Origin: Pontibacter litorisediminis
GTDB taxonomy: Bacteria; Bacteroidota; Bacteroidia; Cytophagales; Hymenobacteraceae
Reading direction: 5' to 3'
Length of the DNA: 64,000 bases
NCBI RefSeq assembly: GCF_029360645.1
Contig: NZ_JARDUA010000004.1
Span: 310,001-374,000, forward strand
The notes under the pieces are model-generated. The model ran no database searches and had not been told where the DNA came from. It saw only the letters and a list, made by a program, of their open reading frames with translations. Below, piece by piece: positions 27,846 through 35,368 of the stretch (the first letter of the stretch is position 1; each line of letters opens with the position of its first letter). The translations under genes were made by a program, and so were the position numbers.

Positions 27846-30041
27846 ATGAGAAAGACAACTGCTTTACTGCTGGCCGGCAGCCTCACGGCTGTGTCGGCTT
27901 GCAAATCAACACAAAACGATACAATTGCCACTGGCATGACGACAGAAACAACAGCTACTGCCTCCGCACAGGCAGAAGAAGTACAATTGAACTACCCTGA
28001 CACCAAGAAAGTAGACCATGTGGACGATTATTTCGGCACCAAGGTAGCCGACCCGTACCGCTGGCAGGAGACGCACGACGAGGCGTTGGACGAGTGGATT
28101 GCGCAGGAGAACGAGGTAACCCAGGCCTACCTGAACAGCATCGGCTTCCGCGACGACATTAAGAAGCGCCTGACTGAGATCTGGAACTACCCTAAGTATG
28201 GCGCACCGTTCAAAGAGGGCGGCAAGTACTACTTCTTTAAGAACGACGGTCTGCAGAACCAGAGCGTGCTGTACGTGCAGGAGAGCCTGGAGGCGGAGCC
28301 AAAAGTATTCTTCGACCCGAACAAGCTGAGCAACGACGGCACCGTGGCCTTAACGGCGCTTTCTTTCTCTAAGGACGGCAAGTACCTGGCCTACGGCACC
28401 TCCAGCGGCGGCTCTGACTGGAACACCTACCATGTGATGGAGGCGGCCACGGGCAAGAAGCTGGACGACCAGCTGGACTGGGTGAAGTTCTCGGGCCCGA
28501 GCTGGAGCGGCAACGGTTTTTTCTATAGCCGCTACGACGCCCCTACCGAGGGCAACAAGCTGGCCAACAAGAACGAGTACCACAAAGTATACTACCATAA
28601 AGTAGGCACGCCGCAGAGCCAGGACCAGCTGGTGTACGAGGACAAGAAAAATGCGCTGCGCAACTTTTACGGCCAGACCACCGATGATGAGCGCTTCCTG
28701 ATCCTGAACGTGTCGGAAGGTGCCAGCGGCGCCAACGCTTTATACTACAAAGACCTGAAGGACCCGAAATCTACGATCAAGCCGATTGTGGATAACTTCG
28801 AGAGTGAGTACAACGTGGTGGATAACTTCGGCGATAAGCTGCTGGTGATGACGAACAAGAATGCACCGCGCTACCGCCTGGTGATGATCGACCCGAAAAA
28901 GCCGCAGGAGCAGAACTGGAAAACGGTGGTGCCGGAGTCGGAGAACGTGCTGCAGGGTGTGTCTGCTGTGGGCGGCCGAATTATTGCCACCTACATGAAA
29001 GACGCTACAAGCCAGGTAGTGGTATATGACCAAAATGGCAAGCAGCTGAACACCGTGGACCTGCCGACGCTGGGCACGGTGAGCGGCTTCAGCGGCAAGC
29101 AGCAGGACAAAGAGGTGTTCTTTACCTTCACCTCCTTTACCTACCCGCCCACCATTTACCGCTACGACGTGCCGAACAACAAGGTAACGCAGTTCCGCAA
29201 AACGGAGGTGAACGTGAACACCGATGCGTTTGAGACGAAGCAGGTGTTCTATACTTCCAAGGACGGTACCAAAGTGCCGATGTTCATCGTGCACAAGAAA
29301 GGCCTGAAGCTGGATGGCACCAACCCGACGTACCTGTACGCCTACGGCGGCTTTAACATCTCCATGACGCCGAGCTTTAGTATTGCCAACATGCTGTGGC
29401 TGGAAAACGGCGGCGTGTACGCTATGCCAAACCTGCGTGGTGGCGGTGAGTACGGTGAGGACTGGCACAAAGCCGGCATGACGCCAAACAAGCAGAACGT
29501 GTTCGACGACTTCATCGCGGCCGCCGAGTACCTGATCGACCAAAAGTATACTTCGTCGGAGAGGCTGGCCGTGGCCGGTGGCTCTAACGGCGGTTTGCTG
29601 GTTGGCGCCTTCATGACGCAGCGCCCGGAGCTGGCCAAAGTGGCCCTGCCTGCGGTAGGTGTAATGGATATGCTGCGCTTCCACAAGTTCACCATTGGCT
29701 GGGCGTGGGTGCCGGAGTACGGCTCTTCTGAGGACGAGGCGCAGTTTAAGAACCTGTATGCGTTCTCGCCGCTGCACAACATCAAAGAAGGCGTAAAATA
29801 CCCTGCTACCTTGGTGAAAACCGCTGACCACGACGACCGCGTAGTGCCGGCGCACTCTTTCAAGTTCATCTCAGAGCTGCAAGCGAAAGGCGCTCCGGGC
29901 AACCCATACCTGATCCGGGTGGATGTGCGTGCAGGCCATGGTGCCGGTAAGCCAACTTCGCTGGTGATTCAGGAGTATGCCGATACCTATGCCTTTATCT
30001 ACAAGAACATGGGCGTGAATCCATACGCGCAGAACCAATAA
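27846..30041 (+). CDS. Prolyl oligopeptidase (S9A) lipoprotein
   Basis: A 731-residue peptidase with a lipoprotein signal (LTAVSAC, Cys about 20) that cuts peptides after proline. The N-terminal YPDTKKVDHVDDYFGTKVADPYRWQE is the family start. A seven-bladed propeller (about 120-430) precedes the hydrolase domain. The catalytic Ser is about 580 in GGSNGGLLVGA, Asp about 664 in ADHDDRVVP and His about 698 in AGHGAGK. Location is the envelope, probably periplasm. The architecture is S9A, unlike the S9C-type enzyme at 5828-7774, so the two are not recent duplicates. Confidence 0.95.
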   Translation: MRKTTALLLAGSLTAVSACKSTQNDTIATGMTTETTATASAQAEEVQLNYPDTKKVDHVDDYFGTKVADPYRWQETHDEALDEWIAQENEVTQAYLNSIGFRDDIKKRLTEIWNYPKYGAPFKEGGKYYFFKNDGLQNQSVLYVQESLEAEPKVFFDPNKLSNDGTVALTALSFSKDGKYLAYGTSSGGSDWNTYHVMEAATGKKLDDQLDWVKFSGPSWSGNGFFYSRYDAPTEGNKLANKNEYHKVYYHKVGTPQSQDQLVYEDKKNALRNFYGQTTDDERFLILNVSEGASGANALYYKDLKDPKSTIKPIVDNFESEYNVVDNFGDKLLVMTNKNAPRYRLVMIDPKKPQEQNWKTVVPESENVLQGVSAVGGRIIATYMKDATSQVVVYDQNGKQLNTVDLPTLGTVSGFSGKQQDKEVFFTFTSFTYPPTIYRYDVPNNKVTQFRKTEVNVNTDAFETKQVFYTSKDGTKVPMFIVHKKGLKLDGTNPTYLYAYGGFNISMTPSFSIANMLWLENGGVYAMPNLRGGGEYGEDWHKAGMTPNKQNVFDDFIAAAEYLIDQKYTSSERLAVAGGSNGGLLVGAFMTQRPELAKVALPAVGVMDMLRFHKFTIGWAWVPEYGSSEDEAQFKNLYAFSPLHNIKEGVKYPATLVKTADHDDRVVPAHSFKFISELQAKGAPGNPYLIRVDVRAGHGAGKPTSLVIQEYADTYAFIYKNMGVNPYAQNQ

Positions 30042-30070
30042 CACAAGTATAAATCTGCCAATTATACTTC

Positions 30071-30101
30071 AGCCGCGCCGCCTGCCTCAGGTGGCGCGGC
30101 T
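30071..30101 (+). terminator. Intrinsic terminator after prolyl oligopeptidase
   Basis: A 14-bp GC-rich stem (one G-T pair) with a 3-base loop, followed by a run of T at 30101-30106. Confidence 0.88.
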
Positions 30102-30245
30102 TTTTTGTTGGTGGCACAGCCTTGCTCCTACTTGCCAGAGGCGGGCACGGGCAGCAGAATTTGCTCAACTCAAAACGAAACCATGGTGTATGCGTTACTG
30201 GCATATGCTTTTCCGTATATTTAGAGATAACTATAAATTAGCCGT

Positions 30246-30704
30246 ATGATGCCACAACAAGACAATACCGCAGGCCCAGCAGAGCTTACCTTGGACGTGA
30301 GGCTGCTGAACAACCTTTACGCCACGGCTAAGTGGGGGAAAGTGCTGGCGGTGCTCGGGTTTGTATTTTCGGGGTTCATACTTTTGTTCGGGATCTTCAT
30401 GCAACAGATGCTGGAGTCGCCGGGGGTGGCGGAACGCGCGGCCAACGTAGGGTTCTCGGGCTTTACGGTAGTGGTGTACGCTTTTGTGGCGCTGGTATAC
30501 TTCTTCCCCTCGCTGTACCTGTACACCTTCTCGGTGCGCCTGCAGCAGGGGGTGCAGCAGCGCAACCGGCAGTTACTTTACAAGGCTGTGAACAAGCTCA
30601 AGATCCTGTTCAAGTTCCTGGTGATCATGCTGGTGCTGTTCCTGGTGCTTTTCGGGGTATCGCTTTGGATGCTGGCAACGGGCGTTACGGGCTTCGAGGT
30701 GTAG
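30246..30704 (+). CDS. Membrane protein, DUF5362-like, paralogue 1
   Basis: A 152-residue protein with three or four membrane helices (about 35-57, 70-95 and 120-145). The N-terminal soluble 30 residues are followed by YATAKWGKVLAVLGFVFSGFILLFGI. A conserved amphipathic part (YFFPSLYLYTFSVRLQQGVQQRNRQLLYKAVNKLKILFKFLVIM) separates the helices. This layout fits the DUF5362 family of Bacteroidota membrane proteins, named from memory. A paralogue follows 145 bases downstream, after an intervening terminator-like hairpin. The function is unknown. Confidence 0.65.
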   Translation: MMPQQDNTAGPAELTLDVRLLNNLYATAKWGKVLAVLGFVFSGFILLFGIFMQQMLESPGVAERAANVGFSGFTVVVYAFVALVYFFPSLYLYTFSVRLQQGVQQRNRQLLYKAVNKLKILFKFLVIMLVLFLVLFGVSLWMLATGVTGFEV

Positions 30705-30731
30705 TAGCCGGCTGCCTCAGGAATACGGGGA

Positions 30732-30754
30732 GCACCTTCTGCTGCAGAAGGTGC
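30732..30754 (+). terminator. Palindromic terminator between the paralogous membrane genes
   Basis: An 11-bp palindrome (GCACCTTCTGC with complement) then TTTT, about 27 bases after the first paralogue's stop. The next gene therefore probably has its own promoter. Confidence 0.7.
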
Positions 30755-30849
30755 TTTTGGTTGGAGCATAGATAATGGGAGGACATCTTTAAAGTATAGG
30801 GGAAAATTTATACTTTAAAAGTATCGTTCACCTAGACAAACAAAAGCAT

Positions 30850-31311
30850 ATGGAATCAAACTTTTACGAAAACGCGGCAACGCCGCATTCTCTCGGCATC
30901 ACGCCACCGTCGGCAAGCTACCTGCGGGAGATAGCCAAATGGGGCAAGTTCCTGGCGGTAGTCGGCTATGTGATGATAGGAACCATCGTGCTAGGCGCTG
31001 TCTTCGCCGGTTTTATGATGAGCTCGGCGCTAAGTGAGAGCATCGGAGGAACCTTTGTGGGTGGCTTCTTCGCGCTTTTTTACGTGTTGATTGCCTTGCT
31101 GTACTTTTTCCCGGTGCTGTACCTGCATCGGTTTTCGGGCAAGATGCAGGAGGCGCTGCAACTGCAGGACGAGGAACTGCTGACCGCCTCCTTCGGTAAC
31201 CTGAAGTCGCTGTTCAAGTTCATGGGCATCCTTACCATCGTTGTGCTGGGCTTTTATGCGCTGGGGCTGCTGTCCATGTTTTTGGGAGTGGGCATTGGCG
31301 CCATGATGTAG
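30850..31311 (+). CDS. Membrane protein, DUF5362-like, paralogue 2
   Basis: A 153-residue protein paralogous to the preceding one. Shared features are LREIAKWGKFLAVVGYVMIGTIVLGAVF, the FVGGFFALFYVLIALLYFFPVLYLHRFSGKMQEALQLQDEELL core, and SFGNLKSLFKFMGILTIVV. Charged residues flank each predicted helix. Like its neighbour it has about four transmembrane segments and no known domain of defined activity. An intergenic pair of AAGTATA words lies in its upstream region (30791-30830), and a terminator follows. Confidence 0.65.
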   Translation: MESNFYENAATPHSLGITPPSASYLREIAKWGKFLAVVGYVMIGTIVLGAVFAGFMMSSALSESIGGTFVGGFFALFYVLIALLYFFPVLYLHRFSGKMQEALQLQDEELLTASFGNLKSLFKFMGILTIVVLGFYALGLLSMFLGVGIGAMM

Positions 31312-31336
31312 GTGTACTTAAAGGGCACCTGTCGTG

Positions 31337-31364
31337 AAAGCACACCCCGCCACAGGTGTGCTTT
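31337..31364 (+). terminator. Intrinsic terminator after paralogue 2
   Basis: A 10-bp stem (31337-31346 with 31355-31364), 8-base loop, followed by a TTTTGTTTTT tract. Confidence 0.85.
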
Positions 31365-31431
31365 TGTTTTTGAGGTGGCAACGGCAGCGATTCTTACGTA
31401 CCTTAGCATCTGAGCAAGTATAAACAGAGCC

Positions 31432-32193
31432 ATGAAATCATACCCGGGCGAAAGCACCTTTACCGTACGCTCCAGCGAGATAGACTATCGGGGGCAAGCC
31501 ACGCTGCCGGCCTTGGTGAGCTATATGCAGGAGGCGGCCTGGGCAAACACCCGGGACTTAGGCATCTCAATGTACGATCTGCTGGAGCGGGGGCTGACGT
31601 GGGTGCTGCAGCGCATGCGCGTGGAGATGTTCCGCTACCCAGGCCACAACGATAACATAACCGTGGAGACTTGGGCCTCGGGCCGCGAACGCGTGTTTCT
31701 GCACCGCGACTTTAGGATCTACAGCGAGGAGCGCGAACTGCTGGGGCAGGCTACGAGCGTGTGGCTGGTCATGGATGTGGTGAAGCGGCAACTGGTGTCG
31801 GTGCCTGATTTTATCATGGCGGTGGAGGTAGTGCCGGACAGCGAGCCTTTGCCCTTTGCCAAAGGTAAGCTGCCGCAGTTACAGGAGGCCCGGCACGAGC
31901 AGCAGGTGCCGGTGCGCTGGCACGACATCGACCTGAACCGCCATGTTACCAACACCCGCTACCTGCAGTGGGCCCTGGACACGCTACCGCTGGAGGTGCT
32001 GGAGCAAAAGCAGCTGCAGCAGGTGGATATCATCTTCAAGGCCGAAGGTGTGCTGGGCGATACCGTGGTCTCGGCTGCTGCCCCGGCAGACGCGGAAGGC
32101 CATGCTTATCTGCACAAACTCACCAGCCAGGAAAGCGGCAAGGAACTGGTGCAGGCCGTAACGGAGTGGCGGGAGTTAGAGGGTTCTGAATGA
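31432..32193 (+). CDS. Acyl-ACP thioesterase family protein (FatA/FatB-like)
   Basis: A 253-residue double-hotdog enzyme expected to release fatty acids from acyl carrier protein. The first hotdog domain carries SEIDYRGQATLPALVSYMQEAAWANTRDLG and WVLQRMRVEMFRYPGHNDNITVETWASGRERVFLHRDF. The second contains VRWHDIDLNRHVTNTRYLQWALDTLP, the conserved D-N-H catalytic neighbourhood of plant and bacterial acyl-ACP thioesterases. There is no signal peptide, so it is cytoplasmic. The GNAT gene follows 51 bases downstream on the same strand, and no fatty-acid synthesis genes adjoin. Confidence 0.88.
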   Translation: MKSYPGESTFTVRSSEIDYRGQATLPALVSYMQEAAWANTRDLGISMYDLLERGLTWVLQRMRVEMFRYPGHNDNITVETWASGRERVFLHRDFRIYSEERELLGQATSVWLVMDVVKRQLVSVPDFIMAVEVVPDSEPLPFAKGKLPQLQEARHEQQVPVRWHDIDLNRHVTNTRYLQWALDTLPLEVLEQKQLQQVDIIFKAEGVLGDTVVSAAAPADAEGHAYLHKLTSQESGKELVQAVTEWRELEGSE

Positions 32194-32244
32194 GCGAACC
32201 TTTATACGGTACTTCCCACTGTTCCCAGAAAGAGCAGTTTAACC

Positions 32245-32739
32245 ATGCAGCAATTCACGAGTAATATGGAAATACAAATCAGAAAAGGAACAATAGACGA
32301 TCTGCCGCAGGTGTATGCGCTGATAAAAGAGCTGGCGGAGTATGAGAAGGCACCTAACGAGGTGACCAACACCCTGCTGGAGATGGAGCGTGACGGCTTT
32401 GGCGAGAACGCGATTTACAAGTTTTTTGTGGCTGAGGGTGAAGAGGGCGTGGTGGGTCTGGCGCTCTACTATACCGCCTACTCTACCTGGAAAGGCCGGA
32501 TGCTATTTCTGGAGGACCTGGTGGTGACGGAAAAGCTGCGCCGCACAGGTATCGGCAAAAAGCTGTTTAACGCCGTGGCGCAGGAGGCCCGAGACACCGG
32601 GGCCAAACGCTTTAAGTGGCAGGTGCTGGAGTGGAACGAGCCGGCCATTGCTTTTTACAGAAAGATTGGCGCCGCCCTGGATGCCGAGTGGATTAACTGC
32701 AGCCTGAACGAGGAGCAGATACGGCAGTTTACCAACTAG
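32245..32739 (+). CDS. GNAT N-acetyltransferase, spermidine/thialysine-acetyltransferase-like
   Basis: A 164-residue GNAT enzyme. The ATG at 32245 follows AGAAAGAG; a second in-frame ATG at 32266 (MEIQIRKGTIDDLPQV) matches the usual family start, so the first seven residues are uncertain. YYTAYSTWKGRMLFLEDLVVTEKLRRTGIGKKLF contains the acetyl-CoA pyrophosphate loop (RRTGIGKK). The segment after it, KWQVLEWNEPAIAFYRKIGA, matches the SSAT/thialysine acetyltransferase group, which acetylates polyamines or related diamines. The substrate is inferred from motif similarity only. Confidence 0.85.
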   Translation: MQQFTSNMEIQIRKGTIDDLPQVYALIKELAEYEKAPNEVTNTLLEMERDGFGENAIYKFFVAEGEEGVVGLALYYTAYSTWKGRMLFLEDLVVTEKLRRTGIGKKLFNAVAQEARDTGAKRFKWQVLEWNEPAIAFYRKIGAALDAEWINCSLNEEQIRQFTN

Positions 32740-32745
32740 CCCGCC

Positions 32746-32795
32746 TTAAAGCATGGGGGCCAGCGGTTTCATAACCGCTGGCCCCCATGCTTTAA
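32746..32795. terminator. Very long perfect hairpin terminator (bidirectional)
   Basis: A perfect 23-bp stem (32746-32768 with 32773-32795) with a TCAT loop sits between the convergent GNAT and DUF4286 genes. The TTAAAG ends give A/T tracts on both strands. Confidence 0.85.
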
Positions 32796-32804
32796 AGTTA
32801 TACC

Positions 32805-33128
32805 CTATTTGCGTTCCACATCGCGGGCCACAACCTCCAGCATCGAGCGGAAAACAACATACTTGCCTTGGTAGCGCTCGTGGTGGCGGTTATCAATGCT
32901 GGAGGCATGCTCGCGCTGGTACTCCTCCAGGTCCTCCAGGCTGCGGCAGGTATACTGCACGGCATAGGTCGTACCATCGTTGGCTACCTCGTGCATCAGG
33001 CGGCTGATCTGGTTGCCCAGAAAATAGCCTGTGCCCATTACTTCCGGGATGTGCACTTCCTGCATCCACTGCAGCCACTCATCAGCCACAGTGTTGTCTA
33101 TACTTACGGTCTCGTTATACAAAATCAT
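32805..33128 (-). CDS. DUF4286 family protein
   Basis: A 107-residue cytoplasmic protein beginning MILYNETVSIDNTVADEWLQWMQEVHIPEVMGTGYF. It continues with a ferredoxin-like beta-alpha pattern (TYAVQYTCRSLEDLEEYQREHASSIDNRHHERYQGKYVVFRSMLEVV). This is the DUF4286 pattern found widely in Bacteroidota, distantly like dimeric alpha-beta barrel proteins. No biochemical role is known. It stands between two strong terminators and so is a single-gene unit. The start ATG at 33128 is preceded by a TTTTTGTA stretch rather than a clear ribosome site. Confidence 0.85.
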   Translation of the reverse strand: MILYNETVSIDNTVADEWLQWMQEVHIPEVMGTGYFLGNQISRLMHEVANDGTTYAVQYTCRSLEDLEEYQREHASSIDNRHHERYQGKYVVFRSMLEVVARDVERK

Positions 33129-33174
33129 ACTACAAAAATACGAAAAACAGGGGTAGAATGGCTAGAAGTATAAA

Positions 33175-33211
33175 AAAAGGAGCCCCTGCCGGTAGAGCAG
33201 GGGCTCCTTTT
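33175..33211. terminator. Intrinsic terminator between DUF4286 and lipoprotein genes
   Basis: A perfect 15-bp stem (33175-33189 with 33197-33211) and a 7-base loop with A-run and T-run flanks. It serves the minus-strand lipoprotein gene that ends at 33232. Confidence 0.87.
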
Positions 33212-33231
33212 GCCTTAAAGTCTGTTGTACC

Positions 33232-33798
33232 TTACTTGCAGCTCCAGCGGCCAACGGTGCCGTCGTAATAGCCTTCCTTTGGGTTGGGCTGATACGCCAG
33301 CACCAACGGCTTTGCGTTGGCCTGTGGCTCCAGTTGCAGCTGGCCCTGGCTTAGTTGCAGAAAGATCTCGCCGGTCTCGCTCACCACAGCGCGCAGTGTA
33401 TTGCCGCTGTTGTTAACCCGGTAGCTGTTGTTGCTGTTAAGGCCGGTGGCCGTAAGCTCCGTCACTCTGTACACTTTCTGCTGTGTGTAGGCTCCTGAAC
33501 TGGCCAGAACAGCTTTGCTCTGGCTCTCTAGCTTGCCTCCAAACCACAGGTTTTCGCCTAGGCAATTAGAGGTATTGGCAATCAGGTCGAAATAAACCTC
33601 ATCGGATTGGCTCTGGAAAGAGGCTACCGTAATGGCTGGCACCTCTTTGGAGGCTACCACCGCCACGGTAGGCGTCTGCTGCTCTTTGGCGGCGTCGCGC
33701 TCTACGTGGGCAGAGCAGGCGGCCATAAACAGCAGGGGCAGCAGTAGCAAAGCGAATCGGTTTAAAACGGAAATAACAGGAGTAGATATTTTATGCAT
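33232..33798 (-). CDS. Lipoprotein of unknown function
   Basis: A 188-residue lipoprotein from the ATG at 33798; a TTG two codons upstream is less likely. The signal (MHKISTPVISVLNRFALLLLPLLFMAAC) ends in a lipobox with Cys about 28. The mature part has a beta-rich look with one Cys pair candidate (SNCLGENLWFGG and the C-terminal WSCK) that could form a disulfide. Segments YFDLIANTSNCLGENLWFGGKL and VYRVTELTATGLNSNNSYRVNNSGNTL recall META-like or lipocalin-like periplasmic domains, but I cannot assign a family. The 5' side (33800-33850) is very AT-rich. Confidence 0.65.
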   Translation of the reverse strand: MHKISTPVISVLNRFALLLLPLLFMAACSAHVERDAAKEQQTPTVAVVASKEVPAITVASFQSQSDEVYFDLIANTSNCLGENLWFGGKLESQSKAVLASSGAYTQQKVYRVTELTATGLNSNNSYRVNNSGNTLRAVVSETGEIFLQLSQGQLQLEPQANAKPLVLAYQPNPKEGYYDGTVGRWSCK

Positions 33799-34070
33799 AG
33801 GCAAAAGATATAATTAAATATGTTTTTTTATATATTTAATTATACTACAACTGTGGCGTTAATGTTGCTCCTGTGTTAAGAATTAAATAAAACATGCCCG
33901 CTGCAGGCTTTTTGGCAACATTGAGCCGGGGGAGCTGTGCCTGGCGGTGTCGTAAGGTTTGGTGGAGGATGTAAGCTTGCGGCGCTATGGCTTGGCGCAT
34001 GAAAACCTGTAGGAAGTGCAGGAGTACAATTTTTATAGTAGCTTAGCCACAGGACACATCTAATTAAACC

Positions 34071-34700
34071 ATGGCAGATCTCGGAAAGAAACTACAGCTT
34101 AAAAAGGAGCAGCACCTGTTGCTGTGGCAGGCCCCAGAAGCGGTAGTGCAGGCATTGCGGCACGAAGGGTATACGTTTACAAGAGCCGAGGAGGCTCCAA
34201 GGGCAGGTGGTTATGACGCCGTGCTGCTGTTTGTGCAGCGCGCCGCCGAGCTGGAGCAGCTGGCACCGCAGGCAGTAGCGCTGCTGCAGCCGGAAGCCTT
34301 GCTCTGGATTGGCTACCCCAAAAAATCATCGGGCGTCAAAACAGACCTCACCCGCGACAGCGGCTGGCAGATAGTCGGCCAAATGCAGTTTGAGGCCGTG
34401 CGGCAGGTTGCGGTGGATGATACCTGGTCAGCCCTGCGGTTCAGGCACAAGGAGGAGCGAAAGCAGGCTTCCATGTTCGGAGTGGATAGGGCCGGCATTG
34501 ACCGCAATACCAAAACGGTTGTAGTGCCGGAAGACATGAAAGTGGCGCTGCAGGAGGCTGGCTTACTGGAGAAATTCGAGAGCATGGCCTTTACGCACCG
34601 CAAGGAGTATGCAGTAGCGGTGCTGGATGCCAAAAAGCCTGAAACGCGCATGCGCCGCATCGCTAAAGCCGTGGAGGAGGTAGCTAAGAGGAACGTATAG
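34071..34700 (+). CDS. DUF3052-like / YdeI-OmpD-associated domain protein
   Basis: A 209-residue cytoplasmic protein with two parts. The N-terminal 125 residues match the DUF3052 pattern: KLQLKKEQHLLLWQAPEAV, DAVLLFVQRAAEL, then LWIGYPKKSSGVKTDLTRDSGW and QVAVDDTWSALRFR. The C-terminal 60 residues are an OmdA-type helical domain (VPEDMKVALQEAGLLEKFESMAFTHRKEYAVAVLDAKKPETRMRRIAKAVEEV). The latter is shared with the gene at 835-1335, where it is joined to DUF1905 instead. The function is unknown. The gene is flanked by an AT-rich leader of about 270 bases with no other gene, and by a terminator. Confidence 0.8.
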   Translation: MADLGKKLQLKKEQHLLLWQAPEAVVQALRHEGYTFTRAEEAPRAGGYDAVLLFVQRAAELEQLAPQAVALLQPEALLWIGYPKKSSGVKTDLTRDSGWQIVGQMQFEAVRQVAVDDTWSALRFRHKEERKQASMFGVDRAGIDRNTKTVVVPEDMKVALQEAGLLEKFESMAFTHRKEYAVAVLDAKKPETRMRRIAKAVEEVAKRNV

Positions 34701-34721
34701 CGTCGTATAGGCAGCCAAAAA

Positions 34722-34756
34722 AAAGGAGGCGCAACTTATAGAGTTGCGCCTCCTTT
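34722..34756. terminator. Bidirectional intrinsic terminator
   Basis: A perfect 15-bp stem (34722-34736 with 34742-34756), TATAG loop, A-run before and T-rich after. It separates the DUF3052 gene from the convergent lipoprotein gene. Confidence 0.88.
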
Positions 34757-34784
34757 CTATTTTGTAACAGGGCTTACTGTTTGC

Positions 34785-35315
34785 TTATTGGATTGCAATG
34801 TTAAAGGTCGCCTCAATGTCGGTTTCACCAACGGTTACATCGCTTTCGTCGTTTTTCAGGCCTTCCTGGTGCTTCAGCGTAACCTTCAGCTTTCCGCTTC
34901 CGGTATTGCCCGTAGCCATCCTGGTCATCAGCCCGACAGGGCGGCCGTTATCGTCAAAATCATCCGGCACAATCTTCTGCACCACAACCAGGTCCTCAGA
35001 CACCTCGAAGAAAACCTCGTGGTCTTCAGCCTCTGCTCTTATTTCATCCTCAATCTTGTCGTTGAAGGTGATGGTGGCGGTATACTGGGTGTTTGGCCGC
35101 AGGGTTAAAGTTGGCGTAGAGCCAGCCGTAAAAGTAGCCGTTGCTTGTGCAATGCCCTTGTCTGTAGCCACTGGGTCCAGCGTCAGCGTCATAGAGGTGA
35201 TGTTTTCTTCCTCCTCAACCGGTGCCGGATCGTCGTCATCGCTGCAAGAGGTGGTAGAGATAAGGAGTGCGCCTAGTAAGAATGCTGTAAGATAAGGTTT
35301 AAATAGTTTTTTCAT
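34785..35315 (-). CDS. Lipoprotein partner of a TonB receptor
   Basis: A 176-residue lipoprotein with lipobox LISTTSC (Cys about 24) followed by an acidic linker SDDDDPAPVEEEE, typical of surface-exposed Bacteroidota lipoproteins. The rest is beta-rich (ITSMTLTLDPVATDKGIAQATATF, TLTLRPNTQYTATITFNDKIEDEIRAEAEDHEVFFEV), resembling periplasmic ligand-binding sandwich domains. It lies 53 bases downstream of the TonB-dependent receptor gene on the same strand, so it is probably co-transcribed and may capture or hand over the same ligand. No His clusters are present, in contrast to the first gene of the group. Confidence 0.75.
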   Translation of the reverse strand: MKKLFKPYLTAFLLGALLISTTSCSDDDDPAPVEEEENITSMTLTLDPVATDKGIAQATATFTAGSTPTLTLRPNTQYTATITFNDKIEDEIRAEAEDHEVFFEVSEDLVVVQKIVPDDFDDNGRPVGLMTRMATGNTGSGKLKVTLKHQEGLKNDESDVTVGETDIEATFNIAIQ

Positions 35316-35368
35316 GATATAGGTGTTTAGGAATGTAAAACAATACGAGGTTATACAATAAATGATAC

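Noticed and set aside
28740..29855. Open frame of 371 codons on the minus strand opposite the prolyl oligopeptidase
   Set aside because: It has the composition of an antisense shadow (many Arg, Val, His, Gln) and lies fully within a gene with all catalytic motifs.
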